From assembly GCA_946184695.1 (NCBI GenBank), contig CAMHGK010000003.1, positions 1 through 44,901 of the forward strand: a stretch of DNA of 44,901 nt, read 5' to 3'. A program made the position numbers and the translations under genes. Numbering within the stretch: position 1 is the first letter of the stretch; each line of letters begins with the position of its first letter. Source of the DNA: an uncultured Bacteroidales bacterium (GTDB taxonomy: Bacteria; Bacteroidota; Bacteroidia; Bacteroidales; Paludibacteraceae). The notes below the pieces were generated by a model. It was not told the origin of the DNA. It ran no database searches and saw only the letters and a list, made by a program, of their open reading frames with translations. Below, piece by piece: positions 36,922 through 44,901 of this stretch.

Positions 36922-38553
36922 ATGACATTATCCCGCCGTATATCTATCATGCTGGTTGCATTTTTGGTGTCTGCAACCATGTTGGCACAACAGCAATCTA
37001 CAAGTGCTGCGAAAAACGCTTTGGAAATATATTCGGACATCCTTCGCCAACTTGACATTAACTATGTTGATACCATCGACTATCTGAAACTCAACGAAGC
37101 GGCTATCAACTATCTGCTATTCCAGCTTGACCCATACACCGTCTATTATTCCAAGAAAAACGACGATGCCTACAAACTGCTCAGCACCGGCAAATACAGC
37201 GGAGTCGGGTCACGGCTCCTCAAAGTAGGCGACTACACATATTTTGCCGAACTATTTGAGAATATGCCTGCACACAAGGCAGGAATACAAGCAGGCGACA
37301 AGATAATAGCAATTGATGGTAAGAATGTTGAAAAGAAGCCTATTGATGAAATCAATAAGAAGTTGCGCGGTGTGGCGGGCGAGCAAATCACGGTACGAGT
37401 TGAGCGCCCGGGAGTTAAGAAACATTTGGATTTTCTTGTTACCCGACAAGAGATAAAACTTCCGGCAGTAGCCCTCTCTACCTTCATCCCTACAACTAAA
37501 GGCGATGTCGGTTACATTGCTTTCACTGACTTCTCGCTCAACTCATCTGATGAGTTCCGCAGAGCCCTTGATGCCTTATCACAACAGAAAGAGCTAAATT
37601 CGCTCATCATCGACCTGAGGGGCAATGGCGGTGGAATAGTGGACGAGGCTGTCAATATATTGTCGAACTTCCTGCCCAAAGACACCAAAGTCACACAAAC
37701 AAAGGGCAAAGACCCTAAGCATAATTTTACCTATATCACTCATACTGAGCCACAATATCCGGACCTGCCTCTTTTTGTGTTAGTGGACAATGAGTCGGCA
37801 TCGGCAAGTGAGATTCTCGCAGGTACTCTGCAAGACCTTGACCGAGCAACCATCATCGGACAACACACCTACGGCAAAGGATTGGTGCAGTCAACGCGAC
37901 CCATTGCCAATGGCGGACATATCAAGCTGACTACCTCCAAATACTACTTGCCTTCCGGCAGATGCATACAAGCTTTCGACTATTCAGAGCGGCGCGAACG
38001 CGGCAATATCCGACGCGTGCCCGACAGCCTTACACATGAGTTCCGTACCGCAAAAGGCAGAATCGTTCGGGACGGCGGGGGCATAAAGCCCGACATAGCG
38101 GCAGCGGACTCTATTTCAAGATATACCATTTGCTATCCGCTGTTTCGCAATAATTGGTTCTTCAAATATGCCGTGCATTACAGAAAGACGCATCTGACCC
38201 TACCCTCGCCCGAACAGTTTGAGGTGAACGACAGCATATTCAATGACTTTGAGCAGTTCCTCAGAGACAATAACTTCACCTACGAATCGGAGACCCACAA
38301 GACCTACCAGAAAATGCTAAAAATAGCGCAATTAGATAAGCTTTCTGATTCCACAATCGAACTGCTACGCTCACTCGAAGATAAACTCAACGACGATTTG
38401 CATACCTCGCTCGTAAACAGCCGAAACGACATCAACCAGCTCTTAGGAGCCGAGCTTATGACCTCATACTATTTCAACAAAGGAAATCGACAGTATATTC
38501 TGCGCTACGACAACGTTCTCAAGCGTGCTATCGAATACATAGAATCAAAATAA
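36922..38553 (+). CDS. S41 family C-terminal processing peptidase (PDZ domain)
   Basis: 543 aa; signal peptide, PDZ 'HKAGIQAGDKIIAIDGKNVE', catalytic 'VDNESASASEILAGTLQDLDRATIIGQHTYGKGLVQ'. Confidence 0.95.
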   Translation: MTLSRRISIMLVAFLVSATMLAQQQSTSAAKNALEIYSDILRQLDINYVDTIDYLKLNEAAINYLLFQLDPYTVYYSKKNDDAYKLLSTGKYSGVGSRLLKVGDYTYFAELFENMPAHKAGIQAGDKIIAIDGKNVEKKPIDEINKKLRGVAGEQITVRVERPGVKKHLDFLVTRQEIKLPAVALSTFIPTTKGDVGYIAFTDFSLNSSDEFRRALDALSQQKELNSLIIDLRGNGGGIVDEAVNILSNFLPKDTKVTQTKGKDPKHNFTYITHTEPQYPDLPLFVLVDNESASASEILAGTLQDLDRATIIGQHTYGKGLVQSTRPIANGGHIKLTTSKYYLPSGRCIQAFDYSERRERGNIRRVPDSLTHEFRTAKGRIVRDGGGIKPDIAAADSISRYTICYPLFRNNWFFKYAVHYRKTHLTLPSPEQFEVNDSIFNDFEQFLRDNNFTYESETHKTYQKMLKIAQLDKLSDSTIELLRSLEDKLNDDLHTSLVNSRNDINQLLGAELMTSYYFNKGNRQYILRYDNVLKRAIEYIESK

Positions 38554-38570
38554 ATAAAAAAACATACACA

Positions 38571-40298
38571 ATGAAAACTTATTTTAGACTTGCAGCCCTG
38601 TTGTTTTCAGGGCTTGCACTGCAGAGTTGCCTGACTACTCTGCTCACCGTAACCGAGCCTGCTCCCCGCGTGGTTGAGACGCCCGTAGTTGTCAAGTCGC
38701 CAACGGTTGTATATACGCAACCTGTGGTAACTACAACGACCATCAAGACGCCTGATAACCACTCTACTACGACAGTTATTAAAGTAAATGCCGCAACGCA
38801 GGACCTCTGCTTATATCTTGACCTGAATGCTGTCGGAGTAGCTTTTGCACAAGCGTCTTCCGTGCAAGAGTTCGAGATGATACTCAACTCGTCGCGCTAC
38901 ATGATCTCTAACCTCGACCTCAACCGCGATGGTTTTATAGACTACATACGTGTCATGGAAGTGGTGAACGGCTACAACCACTTGTTTGTGTTGCAATCGG
39001 TGTTGGCTCATAACGTATTCCAAAACTTAGCGACCATCGTCGTTGAGATGGGATACAGCACTCCCTACTGCCAGATTATAGGTGAGCCGTATATATATGG
39101 TACTGCCTATATTGTTCAGCCTGTATTCGTCAAGACACCGTCTATCTATGCTCCCTTGGGCAGGCACAACTACGTAGCTTGGCAGTCGCCGTACTATTGG
39201 AACAACTTCCCATCATACTATGCCAAACCGCAGCCGCAGCCGCTTGGACACTATCAGGCATACGTTACCACCTACATGACCAACAACCACTATTGTCACG
39301 AGGCGACCTTCCCGCATCAGCCACACTTTACCAACTATGAGACTCTGCGTCACCCCGTTTCGCGCACCGACTATCAGACCTCGAATCCGCAGTTGGGTTT
39401 CACCTCGCGCACTGCAAACATCAGCAGCAACAATGGCACCACGCGTAGTCTTAGAAACGCAACCGATGTCAGACAAATAGCGCAAGAGTCAACCACGACT
39501 ACCACTTCGCGCAGCAACAAAAACACCTCCACTAAGTCTGCCAACACCTCCTCGCGAAGCAATAATCAATCATCAACAGCGTCTTCTACACAGCGTTCAG
39601 GCGATGTGAGGTCAGCTAACTCATCATCTTCCACTTCATCCAGTTCGCGCAACAACACCTCCGCCGCCACAACTAATAACGGCTCTACATCGCGAAGCAA
39701 TGCCACAACATCCACACAAGCCTCTTCGTCGTCATCAACATCACGCTCCGGCAATGCCAATAGCAGCGCTGCAAGCAACAGTTCGAAAAACTCCGACACT
39801 AAGTCATCCTCGGCAACCACTCAAAGAACAAGCGACGTGAGATCGGCAACGTCATCCGGTTCGGCTTCTTCATCCTCGCGCAACAACACATCGGCTGCCA
39901 CCACAAATAGCAGTTCTACCTCGCGAACCAATGCAACACCTGCTTCGGCTTCAACATCTACCTCGCGTTCATCATCTACTAACACTTCGCGCGCTGCCGG
40001 TGCCTCATCTGACTCCCGAAGCGGTAACACGTCATCACGAAGTGCCACTACCACAACGACAAAAGTAAACAGCAATGGCACCGTCAAAACCAGGACGTCA
40101 CGTAGCAATGCCGCCGCTCAGGAGCAGAATACGCAATCTACTTCATCGCGTAGCAACAGTACCTCTACACGTAGCTCTAACAGCAGCTCGTCGCGCAGCA
40201 CAAGTGCAACAAGCACTTCTAATCGTAACTCAAGTTCCGGCATCAGCCGTACATCGACCGGTTCCACATCGTCGCGTTCAGGTTCGTCGTCAAGATAG
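38571..40298 (+). CDS. Ser/Thr/Asn/Arg-rich low-complexity lipoprotein with EF-hand-like loop
   Basis: 575 aa; lipobox ALQSC; 'DLNRDGFIDYIRVMEV'; C-terminal ~290 aa almost entirely S/T/N/R/A. Confidence 0.85.
   Translation: MKTYFRLAALLFSGLALQSCLTTLLTVTEPAPRVVETPVVVKSPTVVYTQPVVTTTTIKTPDNHSTTTVIKVNAATQDLCLYLDLNAVGVAFAQASSVQEFEMILNSSRYMISNLDLNRDGFIDYIRVMEVVNGYNHLFVLQSVLAHNVFQNLATIVVEMGYSTPYCQIIGEPYIYGTAYIVQPVFVKTPSIYAPLGRHNYVAWQSPYYWNNFPSYYAKPQPQPLGHYQAYVTTYMTNNHYCHEATFPHQPHFTNYETLRHPVSRTDYQTSNPQLGFTSRTANISSNNGTTRSLRNATDVRQIAQESTTTTTSRSNKNTSTKSANTSSRSNNQSSTASSTQRSGDVRSANSSSSTSSSSRNNTSAATTNNGSTSRSNATTSTQASSSSSTSRSGNANSSAASNSSKNSDTKSSSATTQRTSDVRSATSSGSASSSSRNNTSAATTNSSSTSRTNATPASASTSTSRSSSTNTSRAAGASSDSRSGNTSSRSATTTTTKVNSNGTVKTRTSRSNAAAQEQNTQSTSSRSNSTSTRSSNSSSSRSTSATSTSNRNSSSGISRTSTGSTSSRSGSSSR
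39588..39938 (+). repeat. ~40-aa internal repeat within the Ser-rich lipoprotein
   Basis: TQRSGDVRSANSSSSTSSSSRNNTSAATTNNGSTSRSNAT (39588 on) and TQRTSDVRSATSSGSASSSSRNNTSAATTNSSSTSRTNAT (39819 on). Confidence 0.85.
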
Positions 40299-40316
40299 AC
40301 TGACGCTTATATTAAA

Positions 40317-40361
40317 AAAGAGGAGGCTGTCTAACAAGTTTTGTTAGGCAGCCTCCTCTTT
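40317..40361. terminator. Strong bidirectional terminator between convergent genes
   Basis: AAAGAGGAGGCTGtCTAACAA-gtt-TTGTTAGgCAGCCTCCTCTTT. Confidence 0.9.
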
Positions 40362-40436
40362 GATTAGAAGACGCCATAGGCGAACATTTTTCGGATAATA
40401 GGTTCTGACAAAATTCAGATAGACTCTAAGCCTGCG

Positions 40437-40595
40437 TCAGCACTCTTCAAAATCTTCTTTTCCTACACCACATGTCGGGCATACCCAATCTTCGGGTATG
40501 TCTTCAAACTTAGTTCCGGGTGCTATTCCGCCATCCGGATCTCCAACTGCAGGGTCATATACATAACCGCAAACAGTGCAACGATACTTCTTCAT
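40437..40595 (-). CDS. Rubredoxin
   Basis: 52 aa, below the ORF-track length cutoff: [52 protein letters not shown]; two CxxCG iron ligand motifs. Confidence 0.97.
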   Translation of the reverse strand: MKKYRCTVCGYVYDPAVGDPDGGIAPGTKFEDIPEDWVCPTCGVGKEDFEEC

Positions 40596-40816
40596 AATTG
40601 CCTTATTTTTTTAATTACAAATGTGTCCCGCGTAATCAGCAAATACCTATTTGGGGGACTATCAAGACTTAGGTATTATTCGACTAAAGTTCTTATGCTT
40701 TCAAAATCATATATTACGCACTTGATTTATTTAATAGCCTTTTTCAAAGGTTATGCAAAAGTATTTATATTTTCCCAAACATGCAAATTATTCTTGCGCG
40801 AATAAGAAAAAAAATG

Positions 40817-40824
40817 TAATTTTG
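40817..40824 (+). promoter_or_regulatory. -7 box TAATTTTG of pheT
   Basis: TAnnTTTG about 105 nt upstream of the pheT start codon. Confidence 0.6.
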
Positions 40825-40836
40825 CGGCGCTTTAGC

Positions 40837-40896
40837 GTCAGTATTTTTTGCGATGTAAGCGCAATCCGTTTCGTTTGGCAAACATCCAATACTGAC
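40837..40896 (+). promoter_or_regulatory. Structured 5' leader of pheT (branched hairpin)
   Basis: Closing stem GTCAGTATT(40837-40845)/AATACTGAC(40888-40896) enclosing TTGCG-atgtaag-CGCAA and a second GTTT/AAAC arm. Confidence 0.6.
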
Positions 40897-40928
40897 CACA
40901 AAAACGGAAAATCAATTAAACTTATTTT

Positions 40929-43400
40929 ATGAATATCTCTTATAATTGGCTGAAGCGATTCATCACTCTTCCCGAAGATGCTCAGCAAGTAGCCAAACAC
41001 CTCACTTCCATAGGCTTGGAAGTAGACTCTGTTGAGAAAGTGCAAACTATCAAAGGTGGATTAGAAGGCTTAGTGGTGGCGCAAGTGCTCACTTGTGTTC
41101 CCCACCCCAATAGCGACCACCTGCATATCACCACCGTGCAACTTGCCGAGGGCGCAGAACCCGTACAGATAGTATGCGGTGCACCCAATGTTGCAGCAGG
41201 ACAGAAAGTAATCTGTGCTACCATAGGCACCGTGCTATATAGCGGCGATGAACATTTCGTGATTAAGAAAAGCAAGATTCGTGGCGTAGAAAGTTTTGGT
41301 ATGCTGTGTGCAGAAGACGAGATTGGCATCGGCTCATCGCACGATGGAATTATTGTACTTGCAGATGATGCTCCCGTAGGCATGCCGGCACGCCAGTACT
41401 ACAAAGTGGAAGACGACTATATCATCGAGGTTGATATCACTCCCAACCGTGCAGATGCATGCTCTCACTTTGGAGTAGCGCGAGACTTATACGCTTATTA
41501 CAAAGCACATAACATCGACGTCACACTGACTTGCCCATCAGTAGATGATTTCAAAGTGGACAACCACGATTTGCAGATAGAAGTGGACGTGAAAAATGCA
41601 AATGCATGCCCCAGATATAGTTCGCTGACTATAAAAGATGTGCATGTGGCAGACTCGCCCGAGTGGCTTCAGAATGCACTTCGCAGCATCGGGCTGAGAC
41701 CTATCAACAATATCGTTGACATCACCAACTTCATACTGCACTCTTTCGGACAGCCAATGCATGCTTTTGATGCCGACCATATAGCAGGTGGCAAAGTAGT
41801 GGTTCGTAATGCTCGTCAAGATGAACCATTCGTTACGCTTGACTCGGAGCATCGCACTCTTTCGGATAATGATTTGATGATATGCAATGCCACCGCCCCC
41901 ATGTGTATTGCCGGTGTATTTGGCGGACTCGACTCGGGCGTTACGGAGCACACACGCAATGTCTTCCTCGAAAGTGCATACTTCAACCCCGTCAGCATAA
42001 GGAAAACGGCACACCGCCACCAGCTGTCAACCGATGCTTCGTTCCGCTATGAGCGTGGTTGCGACCCTAACATCACCATTTTCGCCCTCAAATACTGCGC
42101 CATGCTCATCAAGCAAATAGCAGGTGGTACGGTATCGATGGAAATTATCGACCGAAAAGCCGAAGATTTCCCTCCCTTCCCCGTAACACTCTCGCTAAAT
42201 TATGTTTGGGCACTTATCGGCAAGCAAATAGAAGCTGAACAAGTGGAAAACATACTCAGTGCTCTTGATATTGAAATTGTAGAGAAGCGTCAAAACGACA
42301 GCGACACAGTATATGAACTTCGTGTACCTCGCTACAGAGTGGATGTGCAAAGACCGTGCGATGTGGTTGAAGATATACTGCGTATATATGGCTACAACAA
42401 CATCGAGATGACCGAAAAGCTGAGCAGCAACCTGTCACACCAGCAAATACCTGACCCTACTGCACTGCAACGCCGACTAAGCGAACAACTGACTGCTCAG
42501 GGATTTAATGAGATTCTGAACAACTCGCTGACCAAACTTAGCTACTATGATAAGTCTGAAGATTATCCGCTTGCACATGCAGTAAGATTGCTCAACCCTC
42601 TATCAGCAGATCTTGCGCTGATGCGACAAACATTGCTCTTTGGAGGCTTGGAGAGTATTCAGAGAAATATCAATCGTCAGAATTCCGACCTCAAGTTCTA
42701 TGAGTTTGGCAACTGCTATCACTATAACCCCGACTGCGATGCCCAACAGCACGTAAAGGCCTACAGCGAAGAGATGCACCTCGGACTCTGGCTCACAGGC
42801 AACAAGGTAGCACAGTCATGGACGGCTCAGCAAACAGAGGTCACTTTCTATATGCTGCATGCATATGTTCAGAACCTGATGCGGCGCATTGGAATTGACA
42901 TCAACAAATGCAAACTGCAAGAGTTCTCCAACGAGCTTTTCAGCGATGGACTTAGCATCATCGCTCACAACGGACAGACAATAGGCTGTATGGCCGTGGT
43001 AGCCCGAAAGACTCTCAAGCAATTTGACATTGACAACCCTGTTTACTACGCTGACCTCAATTGGGAGACTTTGATTAAGATGGCCAAGCAGCATAAGCTT
43101 GTAATATCTGACCTGCCACGCTTCCCTGAAGTTAAGCGCGACCTTGCACTGCTGGTTGACAAGTCGGTGAAGTTTGCGGACCTCAGACAAGCAGCTTTCA
43201 ACACCGAACATCGTTTGCTCAAGGATGTATATTTGTTTGATGTATATGAGGGCAAGAGTTTGGAGCTCGGAAAAAAATCATACGCGCTATCGTTTATTCT
43301 TCAAGACCCCGACAACACTCTTAAAGATAAGCAGATAGAAAACGTCATGCAGCGCCTGCAGCATACTTTCGAGCAGCAGTTTGGAGCACGCCTCAGATAA
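40929..43400 (+). CDS. pheT: Phenylalanine--tRNA ligase beta subunit
   Basis: 823 aa; tRNA-binding N-domain, 'VEVDITPNRADACSHFGVARDL', C-terminal FDX-ACB 'FPEVKRDLALLVD'. Confidence 0.98.
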   Translation: MNISYNWLKRFITLPEDAQQVAKHLTSIGLEVDSVEKVQTIKGGLEGLVVAQVLTCVPHPNSDHLHITTVQLAEGAEPVQIVCGAPNVAAGQKVICATIGTVLYSGDEHFVIKKSKIRGVESFGMLCAEDEIGIGSSHDGIIVLADDAPVGMPARQYYKVEDDYIIEVDITPNRADACSHFGVARDLYAYYKAHNIDVTLTCPSVDDFKVDNHDLQIEVDVKNANACPRYSSLTIKDVHVADSPEWLQNALRSIGLRPINNIVDITNFILHSFGQPMHAFDADHIAGGKVVVRNARQDEPFVTLDSEHRTLSDNDLMICNATAPMCIAGVFGGLDSGVTEHTRNVFLESAYFNPVSIRKTAHRHQLSTDASFRYERGCDPNITIFALKYCAMLIKQIAGGTVSMEIIDRKAEDFPPFPVTLSLNYVWALIGKQIEAEQVENILSALDIEIVEKRQNDSDTVYELRVPRYRVDVQRPCDVVEDILRIYGYNNIEMTEKLSSNLSHQQIPDPTALQRRLSEQLTAQGFNEILNNSLTKLSYYDKSEDYPLAHAVRLLNPLSADLALMRQTLLFGGLESIQRNINRQNSDLKFYEFGNCYHYNPDCDAQQHVKAYSEEMHLGLWLTGNKVAQSWTAQQTEVTFYMLHAYVQNLMRRIGIDINKCKLQEFSNELFSDGLSIIAHNGQTIGCMAVVARKTLKQFDIDNPVYYADLNWETLIKMAKQHKLVISDLPRFPEVKRDLALLVDKSVKFADLRQAAFNTEHRLLKDVYLFDVYEGKSLELGKKSYALSFILQDPDNTLKDKQIENVMQRLQHTFEQQFGARLR

Positions 43401-43425
43401 GCATTGCCTATAGTCTTGCAGATTA

Positions 43426-43839
43426 TTGCTTATAGAGAATATGGCATTACATAACCTATTCGGACAAAAAGGTGAGCAGATGGCGGCAGACCTACTCAAA
43501 GACAAAGGCTATACCATCTTAGAACGCAATTGGAAATACAAAAAATTAGAGGTAGATATCATTGCCTCTAATAACAAAGAGATTGTGTTTGTAGAAGTGA
43601 AGACCCGCTCATCCGACCTGTGGATGAATCCTGAGGATGCCGTTGACCTTGATAAGCAATGTAACCTGACGGTAGCAGCCAATGCATATATTCTCTCACA
43701 CCACATAAATCTCGAACCTCGCTTTGATGTGATTGCCATTGTCAGCAATACCTCAAAGCAAGAGATAACTCATTTTGAAAATGCGTTTCTGCCGATGTCG
43801 AGATCTTGGGAACAAAAACGTCGCCGAAACCGGTACTGA
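43426..43839 (+). CDS. YraN/UPF0102 endonuclease-fold protein
   Basis: 137 aa; 'LFGQKGEQMAADLLKDKGYTILERNWKYKKLEVDIIASNNKEIVFVEVKTRSS'. First track Met is at 43426; MALHNLFGQKGE at 43441 is also plausible. Confidence 0.93.
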   Translation: MLIENMALHNLFGQKGEQMAADLLKDKGYTILERNWKYKKLEVDIIASNNKEIVFVEVKTRSSDLWMNPEDAVDLDKQCNLTVAANAYILSHHINLEPRFDVIAIVSNTSKQEITHFENAFLPMSRSWEQKRRRNRY

Positions 43840-43860
43840 TTCAGCAACCGGCTTCGGCGA
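43821..43860. terminator. Terminator-like hairpin overlapping the yraN stop region
   Basis: TCGCCGAAaCCGGT...ACCGGcTTCGGCGA. Confidence 0.65.
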
Positions 43861-43917
43861 AGCTTTATAAATTAGACTGACAACTTTTGTTAGCTTCTGC
43901 TACGAATCGAAAATTCA

Positions 43918-44475
43918 TCAGTTATCTGAAGGATCGAAAACGTCATACATATTGTCGTCGAACAATATAATCACTTTCTTAATCTTCCTGTCGCGCATAG
44001 CCACATTCATATCAATGTTAGGTATAGGCGTACTCTGCTGAGCTGATTCGGCAGAGTTTTTTGTTGCCTGTTGCTGAGTTGGCATGGTAGGGCGGTTTGT
44101 CTGCCGTCTTGCCTCGTCATACAAGCTACCACTGTCTGAAACGCTATTCCTCATATTAGGAGCAACATTTCTGTTCTCGAAATTGTCGCCTCTACCATCT
44201 GAAAATAAGGGTGATGCACCATCATCCGTAAAGCTTATGAGCTCCTGAGAATCCGATTTTTCAGAGAGCATCGGACCTTTACCCAAAAAAAGCCAGTCAG
44301 TAGATAACTGAGGGAATGCCACACTTATCTTCTGCAAGAGTTCCAGACTCGGACGGTTTCGGCGAGAGACGATATTAGATATCGTACTTGGCTGAACACC
44401 TATCTCGGCTGCGAACTGGCGAGCCGTCATGTCAAAGCTCTTCATCAGTTCTACAATACGTTCATTATCTTCCAT
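43918..44475 (-). CDS. XRE-family helix-turn-helix regulator
   Basis: 185 aa; 'MKSFDMTARQFAAEIGVQPSTISNIVSRRNRPSLELLQKI' HTH. Confidence 0.9.
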   Translation of the reverse strand: MEDNERIVELMKSFDMTARQFAAEIGVQPSTISNIVSRRNRPSLELLQKISVAFPQLSTDWLFLGKGPMLSEKSDSQELISFTDDGASPLFSDGRGDNFENRNVAPNMRNSVSDSGSLYDEARRQTNRPTMPTQQQATKNSAESAQQSTPIPNIDMNVAMRDRKIKKVIILFDDNMYDVFDPSDN

Positions 44476-44489
44476 AATACATAGTCATA

Positions 44490-44538
44490 TATGTGAATTT
44501 CGTGTGCAAAGGTATGAATATTATTTCACATACACAAA
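44490..44538 (-). promoter_or_regulatory. Promoter and candidate operator of the XRE gene
   Basis: Minus-strand -7 TACCTTTG (44507-44514) and TTTG -33 (44535-44538), with inverted half-sites TATGTGAA (44490-44497) and TTCACATA (44525-44532). Confidence 0.6.
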
Positions 44539-44844
44539 TATAAAATTCAATTTTGCAACTGCAAACTATATTCACACATAAAAACAAACATTTTATTAAC
44601 ATGTTGTTCACACTGCTGACAATTAGGTATTTAATAAATATAACATTACTTTAACTATATTGTGTTACTTAAAGAAAATATGAGAATTAACGATTACATA
44701 ACTTAGTAAATCTTAAAATTCACAACTTTAACATGGCATTATCGGTCAATGACTGACTTTTAACTTTAGATTTTTTATGTAACTATTGGTTTATAAGCCA
44801 TTATAGCAACGAGACAGATTGTATTTTTTCTTTATATATATGTA

Positions 44845-44861
44845 TAATTTTGATATGTGAA
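44845..44861 (+). promoter_or_regulatory. Candidate outward promoter -7 box TAATTTTG with adjacent TATGTGAA half-site
   Basis: TAATTTTG at 44845-44852 followed by TATGTGAA at 44854-44861. Confidence 0.45.
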
Positions 44862-44901
44862 GTCTGAGGCGCACTTGTGAAATTAAACTCTATATGCACT
44901 G

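Noticed and set aside
39566-40108. Long acidic antisense ORFs opposite the Ser-rich lipoprotein (84 and 95 aa)
   Set aside because: A by-product of the low-complexity composition on the plus strand; composition mirrors the codons of the sense repeat.

Overview
This 44.9 kb window looks like a chromosomal segment from a Bacteroidota/Bacteroidales bacterium. The assignment rests on TAnnTTTG-type -7 promoter boxes, SPII lipoproteins, a GPQGGPKD-type lipoprotein, an OMPP1/FadL 'hemin receptor'-like protein and the general gene content. Most of the window is housekeeping: patatin-like phospholipase (partial), lon, recR, relA-type ppGpp synthetase, rsmD, mannose-6-P isomerase, ribH, Lrp/AsnC, three YitT-family proteins, gcvP, HAD phosphatases, DUF362 lipoprotein, ROK glucokinase, tRNA-Ala(GGC), YigZ, coaD, S41 protease, rubredoxin, pheT, YraN and an XRE regulator. 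A small glycan-type cluster (ATP-grasp, LbH acyltransferase, WxcM/FdtA-like cupin, GT2, AraC) lies at about 29.7-34.1 kb. I see no defence system, prophage, IS element or CRISPR array. The observations most worth a second look are: (1) an unannotated ~270-nt structured standalone RNA at 13.33-13.60 kb with its own promoter and terminator; (2) repeated TATGTGAA/TTCACATA half-sites embedded in the promoter of the XRE gene and next to a second, outward-facing promoter at the right edge; (3) a YigZ gene with no ATG/GTG/TTG at its conserved N-terminus; (4) a G10 tract in the acyltransferase gene; (5) loss of HD hydrolase residues in the RelA/SpoT homolog; (6) a Ser/Thr/Asn/Arg-rich lipoprotein behind a CtpA-type protease; (7) recurrent short tandem duplications at gene ends. 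All calls were made by eye, without database searches.
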